Origin: Nephrocerus scutellatus | Lineage: Eukaryota > Arthropoda > Insecta > Diptera > Pipunculidae | Direction: 5' to 3' | Length of the DNA stretch: 64,000 nt | Assembly (NCBI GenBank): GCA_947095585.1 | Contig: OX352761.1 | Span: 139,530,277-139,594,276 of the forward strand | Shown here: positions 12,906 through 25,665 of the stretch, one piece after another | Layout of the letters: each line of letters begins with the position of its first letter | Numbering within the stretch: the stretch's first letter is position 1 | Notes under the pieces: model-generated | Seen by the model: only the letters and a program-made list of their open reading frames with translations | Database searches by the model: none | What the model was told of the DNA's origin: nothing | Translations under genes and position numbers: made by a program

Positions 12906-13889
12906 GATGGATCTGATATACTCGCGGGATGTTTTACCTCCTTTAGGTAAGAATAACACTCGCACATCTCTTTATTCTTAATCTTAACAAAAATAACACA
13001 TTAATTCTTGTTTATGAAAAAAATAAATCTTTTTTTCATGTCTTACTTCTTATTAACAAAAAATACGTATGTACATTATCACAAATTCTCTTCTTGATTG
13101 ACTGCCTTTTTGAGAAATGAACCAGACTGTTCATATGAAAAGGTACGAGTAATAACGAGTAAAAAAATGCAAGAAATCAAGTCGCTTAGAAATGGCATAA
13201 TGGAATAAATGGGGACGGGGAAACCGACAAAACAAAGCACCCACTTTTAACTCGAAAGGGAAATCGCTTAAAGTCGTTCAACTCATCAGAGAACCCTTAG
13301 GTTGTTCGCATTTTTAACATTCCAGCAGGCGTTATGCAAGTTATGTAGGTTATATATAATTATTGCAACCTATAATTAAAATATCCACCAAAGCACCCTT
13401 TTATTCTGCGCATTGTTAACATGCAGCAATGGAAGGAAAAAATGAAAAGTTTAACCACATTTCCTGGCGACACATTTAAGCGAAATTATTCGAATAAATA
13501 ACTCCACGCATGATGTCGCAACAGCCAGGCAACAACACTGCTTCACGAGCGCTGCCTGAATGGCATTTTAATTGATTAGAATGGCCCATTACTTTCGCTT
13601 GTGAAATGGACTGATGCTACAACGTTTGTTAACACTGAACAACAAACAACAAAACTAGGATGAAAAAAGTTTCACTTAGAACTCCGCTGTGTACGCTGTG
13701 TAACATTGAAAATTATGTCAATAATTCCGAACTGAAGTGTTAGACGACATTATGGTTGCGGCATTTGTTAATTAAACGGAATAAAGGGGAGCAGGTGGTT
13801 GTATGCTTAGTTGTTGCTGCTTTTGCGCGTAATACTGTGGGATGAAGAGGCTTAGCAGAAAAGTATTAAGTTTGAATAAATGTGCATTA
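12906..13889. other. No gene recognised
   Basis: AT-rich, no recognised element. Confidence 0.55.
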
Positions 13890-14770
13890 TCAATTAAAAA
13901 CAGTTGTTATGCCAGAAAACATCGATGCTGTGAGAAAACTGATAGAAAAGGATAGTCATGTACTTATCGGGAAATCGAGGCATGCCTAGGCATTAGTTAC
14001 ACCAGCGTATATACGATGTTACCGGAACATTTGTAGGTGCTGAAGCTATGTGCACTTTGGATTCCACATTTTTTAACAGACGCACTAAAAAAGGTTCTTG
14101 TCGATTGGTATACAAGATGGTGACGAGTCATGGATATTTGCGAATGAGCCGGAAAGAAAAGGGAAATCGACTGTTTGGGTCTTCCAATTCGAAGAAAATC
14201 CAACAAAAGTTGTGTGAGCTCGGAGCGTTGGGAAGCAAATGGGCGTGTTTCTTCACGAAACCCGGTCATGTGGCTACTGTGGCTCTTGAAATCAAAATAC
14301 AGTCAATTATGCTTGGTATAATATAATGCGAGCTCACACACATCACGTCAAATAAGCGGATATTTGAGCACTCAAACGATCGAATTGAAGGGTCATCCGC
14401 CTTACAGCCCTGGCTTGGCACCCAATGACTTCTTCATGTTCCCAACAATCAAAGATAAGATGCGTGGACAACGATTTTTATCGCCTAAAGAAGCGGTTGA
14501 AGCGTTCAAAAACCATGTTTTGGAGATATCATTTTCGGACTTGAAAAAGTGTTTCGATAAATGGTTTGAGCGTATGCAAAAGTGTATAGATCTTAAATGC
14601 GAATATTTTGAAAATCAATGAAGCAGTTTTTGTGGTTTTTTTTAATTTTTGATTACTTTTTCTATAAACTTCTACGGAACGATGCCAAGAGTTTATGGAC
14701 CCCATCCTGGTTAGCATCGCTTCAAAATCCGAACTTAGAGACATTTTTTGTAGAGCCTAATATGATATGA
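13890..14770 (+). mobile_element. mariner-family element relic, copy 2 (different subfamily)
   Basis: Begins PENIDAVRKLIEKDSHV (N-terminal helix-turn-helix), then a deletion, GDESWIF, WACFFTKPGHVATVALE, and HPPYSPGLAPNDFFMFPTIKDKMRGQRF...FERMQKCIDLKCEYFE. Two frame changes and an internal deletion make it non-functional. The C-terminal third (14364-14621) is nearly intact and includes the third catalytic Asp. Confidence 0.9.
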
Positions 14771-14929
14771 ATAGAGAATAATTGATGTAGGGTAAATGTT
14801 AAGTGCTTTAAATGGCTCCTAGCAGTTGTAAAAAAACGACCCATCAAAATTAAAATTTTTCATATAAATTCTCTAATAACCAAGACGTGAGTGATTTTAT
14901 ATCCTATGCCGCTATATGGCATGATTTAA

Positions 14930-15080
14930 AAAAAAATTGATTTTAATATAAAGTGTTGGCACCGGAAATACACATGTGTGTGTTTGGATAAAATCGGGCT
15001 TGGGCAGTGGGTTAAAAATTAATCGCAAGATTCCACCGAAACATTTCGACGCGAAGTTAATATAAAGATTTAAAAAATTG
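14930..15080 (+). repeat. Interspersed repeat (TTAATATAGAG family), internal and end block
   Basis: caccggaaatacacatgtgtg...aaaatcgggcttggg..gtgggttaaaaattaatcgcaagattcca...cgcgaagttaatataaag: same order as the copy at 27240-27472. Confidence 0.75.
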
Positions 15081-16167
15081 GTACAAAGTCTCAATGTAAG
15101 GGGAACAACAGGTCTTATAGCTCAAATATTTCTAAATTGTTAGCAAATCAGATATTGTAGTTTTTCATTATTTCGAATAACCTAAAATCTGTTTAATTTC
15201 CTAAAAAAAATATTTAGCACTAAATAATATCGCGTCGCCCCACTGTACCTTTCAACCCAGTACATTTATACAGCCAATTGATAGATAGCATGGATTCTAC
15301 TGCTTTGTTTTGAATTGGCAGCTGCATCTGTTAAAGTTGTAGTCAATTGTGATGCGTGAACTTAATTATTAAGAACGGTACTTGATCATCGTCCACAGCT
15401 ATACCAGCAACAAGCTAAAAACAAGCAGCCCAATTGAGGTGAAATTTTTCCTGTTTTTATTCTGCTCGTGCTTTAATGGAGTTAACAAAAATTTCCAGCC
15501 TTTGGTTACAACGCTTGTCACTTTTTAATAAATATGACAGATAGACTATCGCTGCGGTTGTTTTTTTTATAACAACAAAATGACTCCAAATAAAAGTAAA
15601 TTTGCAATTACTTTTTAAGTCAGTCCTCAGTCGGTGGTGGTCGGTGAGAGACGTTTGCCAAATAGAGTTCTTGATTACTTCCGGTTGGCATTTTTCATAT
15701 TGACTTCCAGTGCTGGTGGTTACTTGGCCAACTGCCATTTGATACTTTTTTACTTTGTAAATTTTTTTGTTTGCATGCTTGTCTCGACTTTTTTATTCTC
15801 TCCCCCCTACGTTGAAGACATCAAGTAAGGGTGGATGAATTTACAATCATTTGAGAAAAAAACTAAAGAAAAATTGTGCTGCTCTGAGAAACTGTAGAAT
15901 AAAATTGGTGATATTTGTAAACTAAAACGGTATGAAAATAACGTCTCAGTAAAAAAAATCGGGGGGTAACTAAGAATGTTTGTCGGTAAAATTAAGAAAA
16001 ACCGATGCCAATTTATTTATTTATTGGCAAAAGGTTGGTTTTATCTTCTTTTTTAGTATTTTTTTAGTCTCGTCAGATTTTCTTCTCCGTATTCTCATTT
16101 ATAATATTATCGAGGGAGTCCAGTCCAACTTAAGACTTTATAAGATATTATTATTCGTATTAATATG
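15081..16167. other. No gene recognised
   Basis: AT-rich; nothing recognisable on either strand. Confidence 0.55.
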
Positions 16168-16256
16168 AGTGCCGTGAAATAAAGCCGAGCGAAATGTGAA
16201 ATAAGGCCGAGTTTTTAAATTCATCCTTATTTAACTCGACTTTGTTTCACGGCACT
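16168..16256. repeat. Short inverted repeat (22-bp arms)
   Basis: agtgccgtgaaataaagccg at 16168 pairs with the complement ending cacggcact at 16256. The left arm is partly repeated again (gtgaaataaggccgag) before the loop. Confidence 0.8.
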
Positions 16257-16429
16257 GTTTGCTTGCCACAAAATTTTAATGCGCGACAGACATATTTATG
16301 ATATTCTCATTGCGGCTGTCACAAACTCTACTGTAATAAACTTGGTAATGACGTACACGTTGCAAGAAAGTTGAAAACTAAACCACAGTTACGATGAAAA
16401 AATAAGATAAATTAAATTTTCTATTGCAG

Positions 16430-16810
16430 GCATTAAAAAATCCAACTTAACTTGCTTATGATCAAAAAGGAAACAGAGCTAAACTCAGCCAACGAGAGAC
16501 TACCAGAGCAATTAATTCCAGGGTTTAGACAATCCAAACAATTTTTCTGGCCCTTTTCAATCCTTAACAAGGATAGCATTAGAAAGCTAGCGAGCTTATT
16601 CACAGACCACTGCGGCTTGCGTTATAGCCTTAAAAAAAATAATGTGGGGTCAGACATGGAATCTAGGTTCTGTTCGGAAGATGATGAACCATCCGAACAC
16701 ATTTTCTGTAAATGCCCTGCATTACTTTAGTTAAGGAGACATATTTTCTATATAGAAATATATTCGTCGGCGGAGCTGAGAAGCTATCCTTCATTAGGGT
16801 ATCAGTACAT
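16430..16810 (+). mobile_element. 3' zinc-knuckle end of a non-LTR retrotransposon (family Z)
   Basis: Reads LTDHCGLRYSLKKN, then SRFCSEDDEPSEHIFCKCPALL: the C-x2-C...H-x4-C motif that follows RNase H in Jockey/R1/I-type elements. Truncated. Confidence 0.8.
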
Positions 16811-17254
16811 CTCAGACTAATTTACACCCTATGATACAATAAATCTCATTCGTGTGGGTCATTAGGACGACGTTTATATCGGTAATGGTTTTTACAATTT
16901 AAAAAAATGTACATTGTATGATCTTAGAAATTTAATCCTTTCCAAAAAAAAATTAACAGTGACCTTGTAGCTAGAAGTGTTCAAGAGTTACAGGGTGTGA
17001 AGTGATGTAAGGTCAAAAGTACATCTCTTCGCATTAAAACGCTACGTACACCGCAGTTACAGTTTGATTATTAAAAAAAATATGGACCAAGTTCTAAAAA
17101 CTTCGAAATACCGCACCACACGTTAACTTTCGGCGAGTATCGAGTGTGCTCTCTTGGTTCATGTAGATTGTTTGTACTCAAAATAATGCAATTGTGCTTA
17201 TTCATCCTATTGGTGGTAGCATCCTTTTGAACAATTTAAAATTATTTTGTACCA

Positions 17255-17293
17255 TATAGGTAGTAACATCTTTTTGGACACCACACTGTATAT
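17255..17293 (-). mobile_element. Tc1-like terminal fragment
   Basis: The reverse strand reads tatacagtgtggtgtccaaa, then agatgttac, matching 35893-35945 on the plus strand. CAGTGgtG(T)CCAAA with a flanking TA is the shape of Tc1-family ends. Confidence 0.55.
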
Positions 17294-17394
17294 AGTTGTG
17301 GTGGGTTGTTGTGACAGTTCGAGAAAAACTACACCCACCAGAGCACTCAGCACACAGGTTCATTGTACTCCTTTCCAGTGAGCTCCATAATTCA

Positions 17395-18800
17395 AATCTC
17401 TATGTTATCGTTGGGTAGGTTTGATATAGTTTCAACGATTGAAGTTCTTCGATCGTTATTATATCCTTTTTAAAAACGTTCATCCTTAGCCTGGAAAAAG
17501 CAAGACAGCTACAAAGAAAATGTATGGTTGTTTCTTCTTCATCCAGGCAGGACTTACATATTGGATCCCACATAAGTCCCAACTTGAAAAATATAACTTC
17601 CAGTCGGGTTATGCCCTGTAAAACACCGACCATGTTCCCACAGTTCCTTCTAGATATTCCTAAAAATAACTTGGCGGTGTGTATCCACAAAGTGCTTGGT
17701 AGTTCTGCATGTATTTAGGGATATTCAACAGTGCTCTTGTTCCATACATCTTCGAATACCAATAGTTAAGCTTGCCTGCCTCAAGCATAAGATTTGTTCC
17801 GGACCAGTAGGAACCTCGGAATAACCACTTCTTGCGAGTGCATCAACAGATTAACTTTTTTTATTCCTGTATGGCCCGAAACCCAAATAGTGAGGGACGA
17901 AATTACATCTAGAAATTCCATCTTGAAATAGAGTTCTGCATTCTCTTACATTCCAGGACAATGTTCGAGTTGACACAAGGTGTTTGCAATGTTAATACAG
18001 CAGCTTGGCTATCACTACATAGGTTGCAAGGTTTTGTTATTGAATCTTTTTAGAGACAGACCAGGTGGCAACTTGTAAATAACAAATATTTTCGTTTGAA
18101 AAACAATTAGCCAAGTTTCAAGTGGGAATGCCTCCTTAGAATTCTCATCTAAGAATCTTGTTGCTCCAGTTCCTTCATCCGTGCGGAACCGTCTGTGGAG
18201 AATATTGGTTCGAATTCCCTAAGGATCTCAGTTTGATTTAACTTTCTCTGCTAGGGTATTAGACTTATCATATATTAACCATAAGAAAGGGCACAGTACT
18301 GTCCCGGGCATCATGAGCGTAGGAATTTGTTCTGATGCACACTAGTATGCCCATAATGCCAGACCTTATTCTTTCTAAGTCGTCATACAGCTTTCACCGC
18401 TTCCATCTGAATAACTAGATCCAGAGATGGCAGATTTAGCAGTGTATTGAGAGCATCTACAGAAATAGAGCGTATTGCGCCCGTTATTCCCAAGCAGACT
18501 TTTCTTTGCTATTTATTTCGTATCCTCTTAGCCATTTTCATACAAGTTTTTGCCCGCATTGGCGAGAATGGGTTTGTTTATCGTTAAGTGCAACCAGTGT
18601 ACCATTTTCGGACTCAGCCCCCTGAATTACCAAATGCTCTTTTACATGAATGAAGGTAAACTGAGCTTTTGATATTCTCGATTCCATGTGCATATTCGAC
18701 TTCATATTGCAATCTAGAATTACCCCTAAATATTTGATTTCCGTCGAAATTGACAAAGTGAAACATTTTAGTACGGGGTTCATATATTCAAATATTTCAT
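17395..18800 (-). mobile_element. Non-LTR retrotransposon relic: RT thumb to zinc knuckle (family Z)
   Basis: At the right edge STEIKYLGVILDCNMKSNMHME (RT thumb); at the left edge NMVGVLQGITRLEVIFFKLG then CKSCLDEEETTIHFLCSCLA (post-RNase H zinc knuckle). About 1 kb of broken RNase H lies between. Same layout as 16430-16810, opposite strand. Confidence 0.85.
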
Positions 18801-20089
18801 ATAATCAGGAATTAATAAAATCTACTGTAAAATAAACATGTGCATGTGTACTGAAGTTTTTCAAACTTTTTCTAAATTTGAATTAAGACGAGAAGTATTT
18901 CTCAACAATGTGTATGGAAAAAATATAAATAACGATGTATTCACATTTTATAAATAAAAAACCCAAGGACAAAGAATGAACTTTTTAGAGTTGATGCACA
19001 GAATGTAAGCTTAAATAAAATAACATAATACCATTTTTTCGACTTTAGTCGATAATAATGTGAATGGGCTTTGAGAAGTTTTTTGCCAGATTTGGAAGTT
19101 TAATAGCTCGACGCCTTTCCAATATCCAAAAATCTTCTTATTTTAAATCATTTTAAAATTTGTTCCTGTTTCATAGCCTGACAAAATTTGTTATTCGGGT
19201 TATATTTTTATAAACATAACTTCATGATTTCACAATATGATGAATTTTTCAATTTACCGAATGGGTTGAATTAACATCACTGTTAACGCCCTTGGTATAA
19301 TTTTTTGAATTTGGTAAAACAGAATTTGCTTTCATGTTCAGCGCACAACTGGGAAACCACGAAATCCGTGTCTATTAGATAGCTTACTTGTGCTTTTGGT
19401 TACTGGTTTGGAATCCCTATAGCGTCAGTCCTACACATATTCCTACTACGTCAAAGTCCAGAAGTCTACATATACTGAAAACTGAAAAAAAAAATTAAAA
19501 GTCTGAAAAAATTCCTCAGAAAATATTGATTCGTAAGTTGAATATGTGTGTGCTTCACATATATTCGCGTCATTAAAATTGCGTCCGCTTGCTTTGTAAT
19601 ACAATTAGAGTGATGGAGAAGAAAACCTGAGAACCAGCCAAACAACAAAAAAAAAATGAATACGTGAATACGCACGGTCAGTTCGCTCTATTCACTTATT
19701 CTAATGGGCAAAACGACGGTATTAGTAGTTGTTAGGTTAACAACAAGAGCGTCACAGCGAATCTCACTGCGCTGACTGGACTGTCAGCACGCTGGTCCGC
19801 TACTTAATATTAATTATAGAAAAAGCAAACACTTGCACAGTAGACGGTACAGAACAATGCGAAAGAATTTTGTGTGGTTTGTCATCGCCATCGACGAGAC
19901 GCTCTATTTTAAGATACAAATAAATCTTCAATTTATTTTTTGTTTGCATAAGCGGAATAGAAACTCAAAGAAGAAGAAGAAAATAAGATACGAGTAATCC
20001 CAAACTGTTAAAGATTTGGGCGTTTCTACGGTATCCTCGGTAACGGTATTTTTTCTTAAAAATTTCATTCTGCATATATATTTATCGTC
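18801..20089. other. No gene recognised
   Basis: AT-rich sequence without a recognised family. Confidence 0.55.
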
Positions 20090-20508
20090 ATCACACGCTT
20101 AAACCACTGGACGTTTCGAAGCCATATTCACGCCATAAGTTCGTTTGGTGCTCCGAAAAGTTTATGTTTATTTTGGACCCGGTAGATGGCGTTAGAATCG
20201 AGATGTCATCCAACATCACCACGCTTAAGCCACTGGATGTATCAAAGCCATATTTACATCATATGTTTGCTTTATACTCTTATAAGATCGCCTTTTTTGG
20301 ACTCGGTAGATGGGGCTGGAGTGGAGATATTGTTGATATATGTGTAAGAGCAGCATTCCTAAACCACTGGACATATTGTTTATCTATGTAAATAAAAAAT
20401 TAAATTATGTTCGTTGGTAAACGCATCACTTGAGAACGGCTAAACCGATGGTAAGAGGAAGTCGGCGGTTCCTGTTTGCGGGTAGTGAAGCGCCCGGGAA
20501 CAGCTAGT
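20090..20508 (+). mobile_element. Helitron-like 3' part with internal tandem repeat
   Basis: Two and a part units (20095, 20220, 20354; about 125-134 bp) share cttaa.CCACTGGA.gt.tc.aaGCCATAtt and GACcCGGTAGATGG. They are followed by gagaacggctaaaccgatgg and the end gcgcccgggaacagCTAG|T. A CTRR|T end with a GC-rich stem just before it suggests a Helitron. Confidence 0.6.
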
Positions 20509-20516
20509 TCTCTATA

Positions 20517-20642
20517 AGATACTAAAGCGATATTCTCAGCTCGCTATATGGATAGTTCTAATTCAGTCTAAACACTGAATTATCTTAAAAGCCCAATAAT
20601 AACCAATTCACAAAATTCGTAACAAATAATTTTTTTTTTAAA
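20517..20642 (+). repeat. Dispersed 120-bp repeat, copy 1
   Basis: tctcagctcg.catatggat, then agtt.t.attcagtctaaacac, and so on to the poly-T run; about 90 percent like 58785-58905 by eye. Confidence 0.8.
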
Positions 20643-20715
20643 TTTTTTTTCAGACTTTTTTTTATTAAAATTTGTATGGGTTCAGGAAGTGGGGTTAAGA
20701 ATTTATCACAATATT

Positions 20716-20785
20716 TGGTCCGCCAGCCAGCCAACCAGAAACACACGGGCACGTGAAGTTAATGTAGAGAATTTAAAAAGTAAGT
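20716..20785 (+). repeat. Interspersed repeat end (TTAATATAGAG family)
   Basis: cacacgggcacgtgaagtta then atgtagagaatttaaaaagt. Confidence 0.75.
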
Positions 20786-22629
20786 GTTAGACCAAACATA
20801 AACACAAACCTACCAAAAATGTGACGAAATTAAGGTAACTATGCAGACAAGACTGTCGTTTCATTTTCATTTGTTTATTTTTTTTTAAATTAAAGATTTA
20901 AGCGTCCTTTGTGTATAAGTATAATTTAATTTATTTAAATTTTGAACACATTGTATTTACACGAAAAGTGTAGGTAGAAAAAAAACACGTTTTTCAATCA
21001 GTTCCACATCATGTCACACAACGGATACACTGCGCTTTGACACATCAGGGAGTCCTCAGCGCTGCCATTGCCAGTGTTTCCTGTCTGTCCACCACAAAAT
21101 ATATTATAGTTTCTCAATAAACATATTTTTCCATTTTTGCATTTTCATCCGCAATGATGGAGATGTGATGATGCAGCGGAATTTATAAACTGCCTTACCC
21201 TGGAAGGATACCGCATGTATCCTGTCTGTTTGCCGACTTGCACAGTCGCGTAACCGCCGCTGTCGCAGCAAAACCTTATCTTTGCCCACTCGTACGGCCG
21301 ACCCAAACGAAATAAAGGGAAAACATTTATTCCATTTTATTTTCGTGCGGCTACGACAGTGTGGTCTTCTGAATTCCCTTCGTAGGCTGGCTAGTCATAC
21401 CACGCGAACCAATTTGTTCGCAATCGATTTGTAACAAAAGCATTGTAGTAGATGGCTCCACGGCTCTCTCTCTCTCTCTCTTGGGAAAACACCATTTAGG
21501 GAAAAAAAATCAATACATGTCCTTTTTTCGGTGGTTATCTCCTCTTTTCTTTTCTATTTTCTTTTTTTAATTTTCACGCAAACTTTCAGGATAAAAAAAA
21601 TGTTGGCAGGGATTTTATGAGATAAAAATGTATGTACAAGCTGTCATAGCGTTGACATTGTTATCGCGCACATATTCATCTAAATTACAGAAAACAATTT
21701 CAATGTAAAAAATAAAATAAAAATAAAAATCGAATAGCAGAAAAAAAGATATGTTTTGGTAGATATCGGGGTCTTCGAAAAGTACCCATGTACTTAATTT
21801 TTTGTAGGACAGTCACTGGACCAATGGAGCGGCCAGCCAAAAACCTGACCTGAAGGAATCGAGCCAGAGCTGTTTCCATAATTATTTACCTAAAAGTTGC
21901 AATTTAAGAAGAATGAATCAACATATAAAGAAAAAGTTATTTCAGTCGATGAATATTTGTATAGAAACCTGTTTAAGAGCAACGTGCTGAGGACAAAAAA
22001 AGCGAAAAAAAAAATTTCCCATTAATGAAGCAGTGGATGATTTGGGCACAAGAATGAATTATTCAAAACCAGCTATAGTTGAGAAGAAGAGACTAGCCGA
22101 CTCAAATGTCCCTACAGACAATTCCGCAAATTATTCAGAAATGTACTATCGTTCAATAATTTAGAACCCAATATTAATTAACAGAAAACGTGATAACGCC
22201 AATCGCCAGTATGATGACTCTCCCAAAGCTCATTTAGTTAGGATGGGATGATCACCATATTAACAATACTCACTAGAAATGGCATGGTACTACCAAGATA
22301 GCAAAATGTATTGGACCACAATAATTTTGGTTAAAAAAATCCCAGATTTATTTTTATGAAAACAAATCATCATTTTTCATATTTTTAGCATGAATTTTTG
22401 AGAAATTTTTAAAAAATAACAAAATTGTTGCTTTCGTCAAGAGTATTAAAAGAAATATGTATATTGACATTTTGAAGGCCGCGTTCGGGGTACTGTACAG
22501 TGGATCGAACACTATAAAATTGCTAACAAAAATACTAAAACCAAGGTTATTTTTAATTTTTAGATTTTCTAAATAAACTCATAACGCGATTATACTGATA
22601 ACCGGAAGTCAAAACAAACTTAGTGCTAC
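20786..22629. other. No gene recognised
   Basis: Includes a (CT)n run at 21465-21481. Sequence at 21770-22330 has some transposon-like look but no motif I could name. Confidence 0.5.
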
Positions 22630-22866
22630 TATAATAATAATATTCAGCGCGACAATCCGTTGCAGTCCAATGCCTAGCTTTTCGCGACCATTTGTGTTGT
22701 ACATGTATATTTTTCGACACAAATGGAAGGGACCTACAATTTAAGGCCGGTTCCGAATGGCAAACATTCGCGAGAGGTGGGCCGTGAAAAATACTTTTGG
22801 ATATCAGAACCTCGAACTTTTTACTCAAAAGTCCAAGGCACTAACCACTAGAGCCACGGCGCCCAC
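22630..22866 (-). mobile_element. tRNA-derived SINE, copy 2
   Basis: Minus strand: gtgggcgccgtggctctagt (A box), gttcgaggttctg (weak B box), then the shared body aaaagtatttttcacgg...taaattgtaggtcccttcca, cacaaatggtcgcgaaaagc, tgtcgcgc and an (ATT)n tail. The head differs from the copy at 58331. Confidence 0.85.
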
Positions 22867-24902
22867 AAAAGTTTGAGTTGCTGTAAGACTTAATGTTTTG
22901 AAAATGATCGATTTTGTTTTTTTATCAAGTTACGTTATATCACCCCACTGTACGCTATCGACAGTGATGCAACGAAAGAGATTTACTACAATTCTAATGG
23001 CATCTCTTCTTCTCTAACATACTGGTACATACTTATCTGATATATTTTTGCCGTTTTCCCACTAAATACAGACGAAAATAATGAAAATGCGAGAAAGAAA
23101 AATGAGAGATGGGATGTTAAAGAAAATCTTGAGAATGAGAAATATGTTAACGTCGAAAAGTGAGAGTGTACACCAAAGTACTTGTCGTATATGGGGGAAA
23201 AACTGATGACATTTTTCTCGGACAACAGAACATGTTTTGTATTTCCACAAAGGGTATGTTGGAGTAAATCTCTCGCTACCGTAAATGTGGTGTACGTAGA
23301 GAGGACGACATCACAAGCAGCTAATAGCTTACTCGTTGCCGCTCACAACCATCGCACAGTGAGGCGAAAAGGTATATTTTTAGAACTGCTTTAGTGGAGG
23401 CAAACAATTAAAAATAAGCAATAAAAATAAATTAAAATCACAGATACACTCCCCAACATCCACTAACTACATAGTTATATACACAGAAAATGAGGATGAG
23501 TAGGAGAACATAATCTAAAAAGTAAAATGTAAAAATAAAATCCATCAAAGTTTGTTGCACGCAATAGAGAGGTCAGTTATTGATATTTTTTTTTGTTTCG
23601 GTGCTATTCCCGGTATGCACGTGTAATCAGTACGTTAGAGCTTTAGTTTTAAATGAAGTGGAAATGATGACAAATTTAATCTAAGACTTGTGGCATATCT
23701 ATCCATTCTCATTCCCTATCTCTCTGCGGAGAATCACGTACGCCAACGGCGACACGCGTCACCTAATTGTGATGTTAATAAAAGGCAAACGGCAAACGCA
23801 AATTGCAAATTGCAAAAAATGTTGCGCATGCCGCAGTGCACTACACCGCACAACACGACACCACAAATCTAAACCCCACTACAAGCGACTAGTTGAACTT
23901 CAAGTAACGAGTTTTTAATGCATCTGCTATGAGTGAACCAGTCGAGAATGCTTGTAGGTAATCTCCGCCACCATATGCAAAAGACGAGTGCGATAGTAGA
24001 CAGACCAAATGTGTGCTCCCCACGCTTGTCGCGCCATTGCCCCTCCTGACCATCTGGACGGCTCTTGCCATCGCGTCACTTATTGAAAGTTCAATTGTTT
24101 GCAAAGTCTATTAAAGGTGCAATTCTTGTGGCGAGGTTATTTTCGAATCTGGATATATTTGGATTGCAGATATAAAATAATTTTCGTTAGACTTTTGCAA
24201 ACATTACTTTTTTTGTTTTCTGCTGCTAGCTAAGGGCTTGAAAGTAAACAAAACAACAATAGGTTAGGCGTTTATGAATGAAAAGACCTGTTTAAATTTC
24301 TGCCTGGAAAATATTCACAGGTTGAAATAATTGTATATCACAAGTTAAACTTATGTTCAATTGTATAAATATATAATATGACTGCAGAGGCGTTTATGAA
24401 TTTCCCACCGGCGTACGTCTTTAACGTTCATGAATATTAGAACTTTTCTGTACATATAGGTGTCGGTACATCCAAAAATTAATCTGAACGATTTTAAATA
24501 CAAAAACCTCAGAGTCCCGTTATTTTAGGGAGTGCTGAATATATGTGAAAAACATGCATTAAAACAACAGAATATTCCAAAAACAATTTTACTTTAAATG
24601 TCAGTTTTTTTTTAAAAAATCTGCCGTAGATTGATTTTTTGGCTGTCAAGTTGTTCGTTTATTCCAAATAACCAATCTACGGTATATTGGATTTCCCCTC
24701 AAACAGATCTTGATATTTTGGGAGATTTACCCCCCTTCTCATTAACTGCAACAACAACACATGCAACAAAACAATGTAAACAATAGATTCTCGGCTTTCG
24801 TGTTCGTTTTTTCGAGAAAAAATCTACGATCGACCGCAGATTGCTAAAACAAAAAAAAACACGACATTAGTCATTAGTGTAAAAAACATTCATATTTTAT
24901 TT
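22867..24902. other. No gene recognised
   Basis: AT-rich. Short frames here (for example 23688-23918) show no family and no coding signal. Confidence 0.5.
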
Positions 24903-25070
24903 AATCCCAGCAACACCAAAAGTATTTTTCACGATCCCACCTTTCGCGAAGGTCTGACAAACGACCGAGAGTAATAAGTTGTCACGGAAAGCTTCTCAAT
25001 TCGCCGTTCGGATACGGCATTAAATTGTAGGTCCCTTCCATTTGTGTGCAAAAATATACTCTTAAAAATT
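24903..25070 (+). mobile_element. SINE copy 3, truncated
   Basis: Starts after the B box at atcccagcaacaccaaaagt and runs to ggtcccttccatttgtgtg. It keeps the segment cgagagtaata..ttgtcacggaaagcttc that copy 2 lacks. Confidence 0.85.
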
Positions 25071-25379
25071 TGGAACAAATACTTTTGAAGAAGCCGGAGC
25101 GTCACAACATGTATGCGCAAACAATCACCAAAATGCACCACCGGTCTCTGGGACTTTCCCGAATTAAAGAAAGAAAGAAATACATCACAGTGAACGAAGA
25201 TTGGTTATATTTAATTTAGTTTCCTTCACAAATCCGTCTCATCCGAAAGGCTTCGTGCTATTTTTAGGAAAATCTAAGCACAACAAAACCCATTTTCGTT
25301 GGGCCAGTTAATAAACTAATGCAGATTACTACATAAGCAACTGTTTAAAACTACTTACCAAAAATTCGAAACGCTTATA

Positions 25380-25645
25380 TCCAAATCATAACTGGATATG
25401 CCACCAAGATTCGGCTTCATCACAAACGGCAAAGAGGACACTTAAATTTCTTTAACAAAACAACATATCATTTGTTCATCCTAATTTATGAACTCCTTCA
25501 TCACATCACTTGGCATCATGTGATTATTTCTTGTGGGGTTACTTGAAGTCACAATTGGCAAAATATAAAATTGATAGATCAAGAACATCCTCTCGCAATG
25601 TTTCAATGGGCCCTCAAATCTTGGTTAATTCGGTCTTTGACTGTT
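25380..25645 (+). mobile_element. DDE transposase relic
   Basis: Reads SSQTAKRTLKFL..., then HHLASCDYFLWGYLKSQL. The CDYFLWGYLK block is the third catalytic Asp region of the same class of DNA transposon seen at 5100 and 8600. Several stops. Confidence 0.7.
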
Positions 25646-25665
25646 TATAAAAACAAAAGTTTCCA

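Noticed and set aside
14364..14621. Intact-looking 85-codon mariner frame as a domesticated gene
   Set aside because: The upstream two thirds are deleted or frameshifted and there is no splice or start signal; an ordinary relic.
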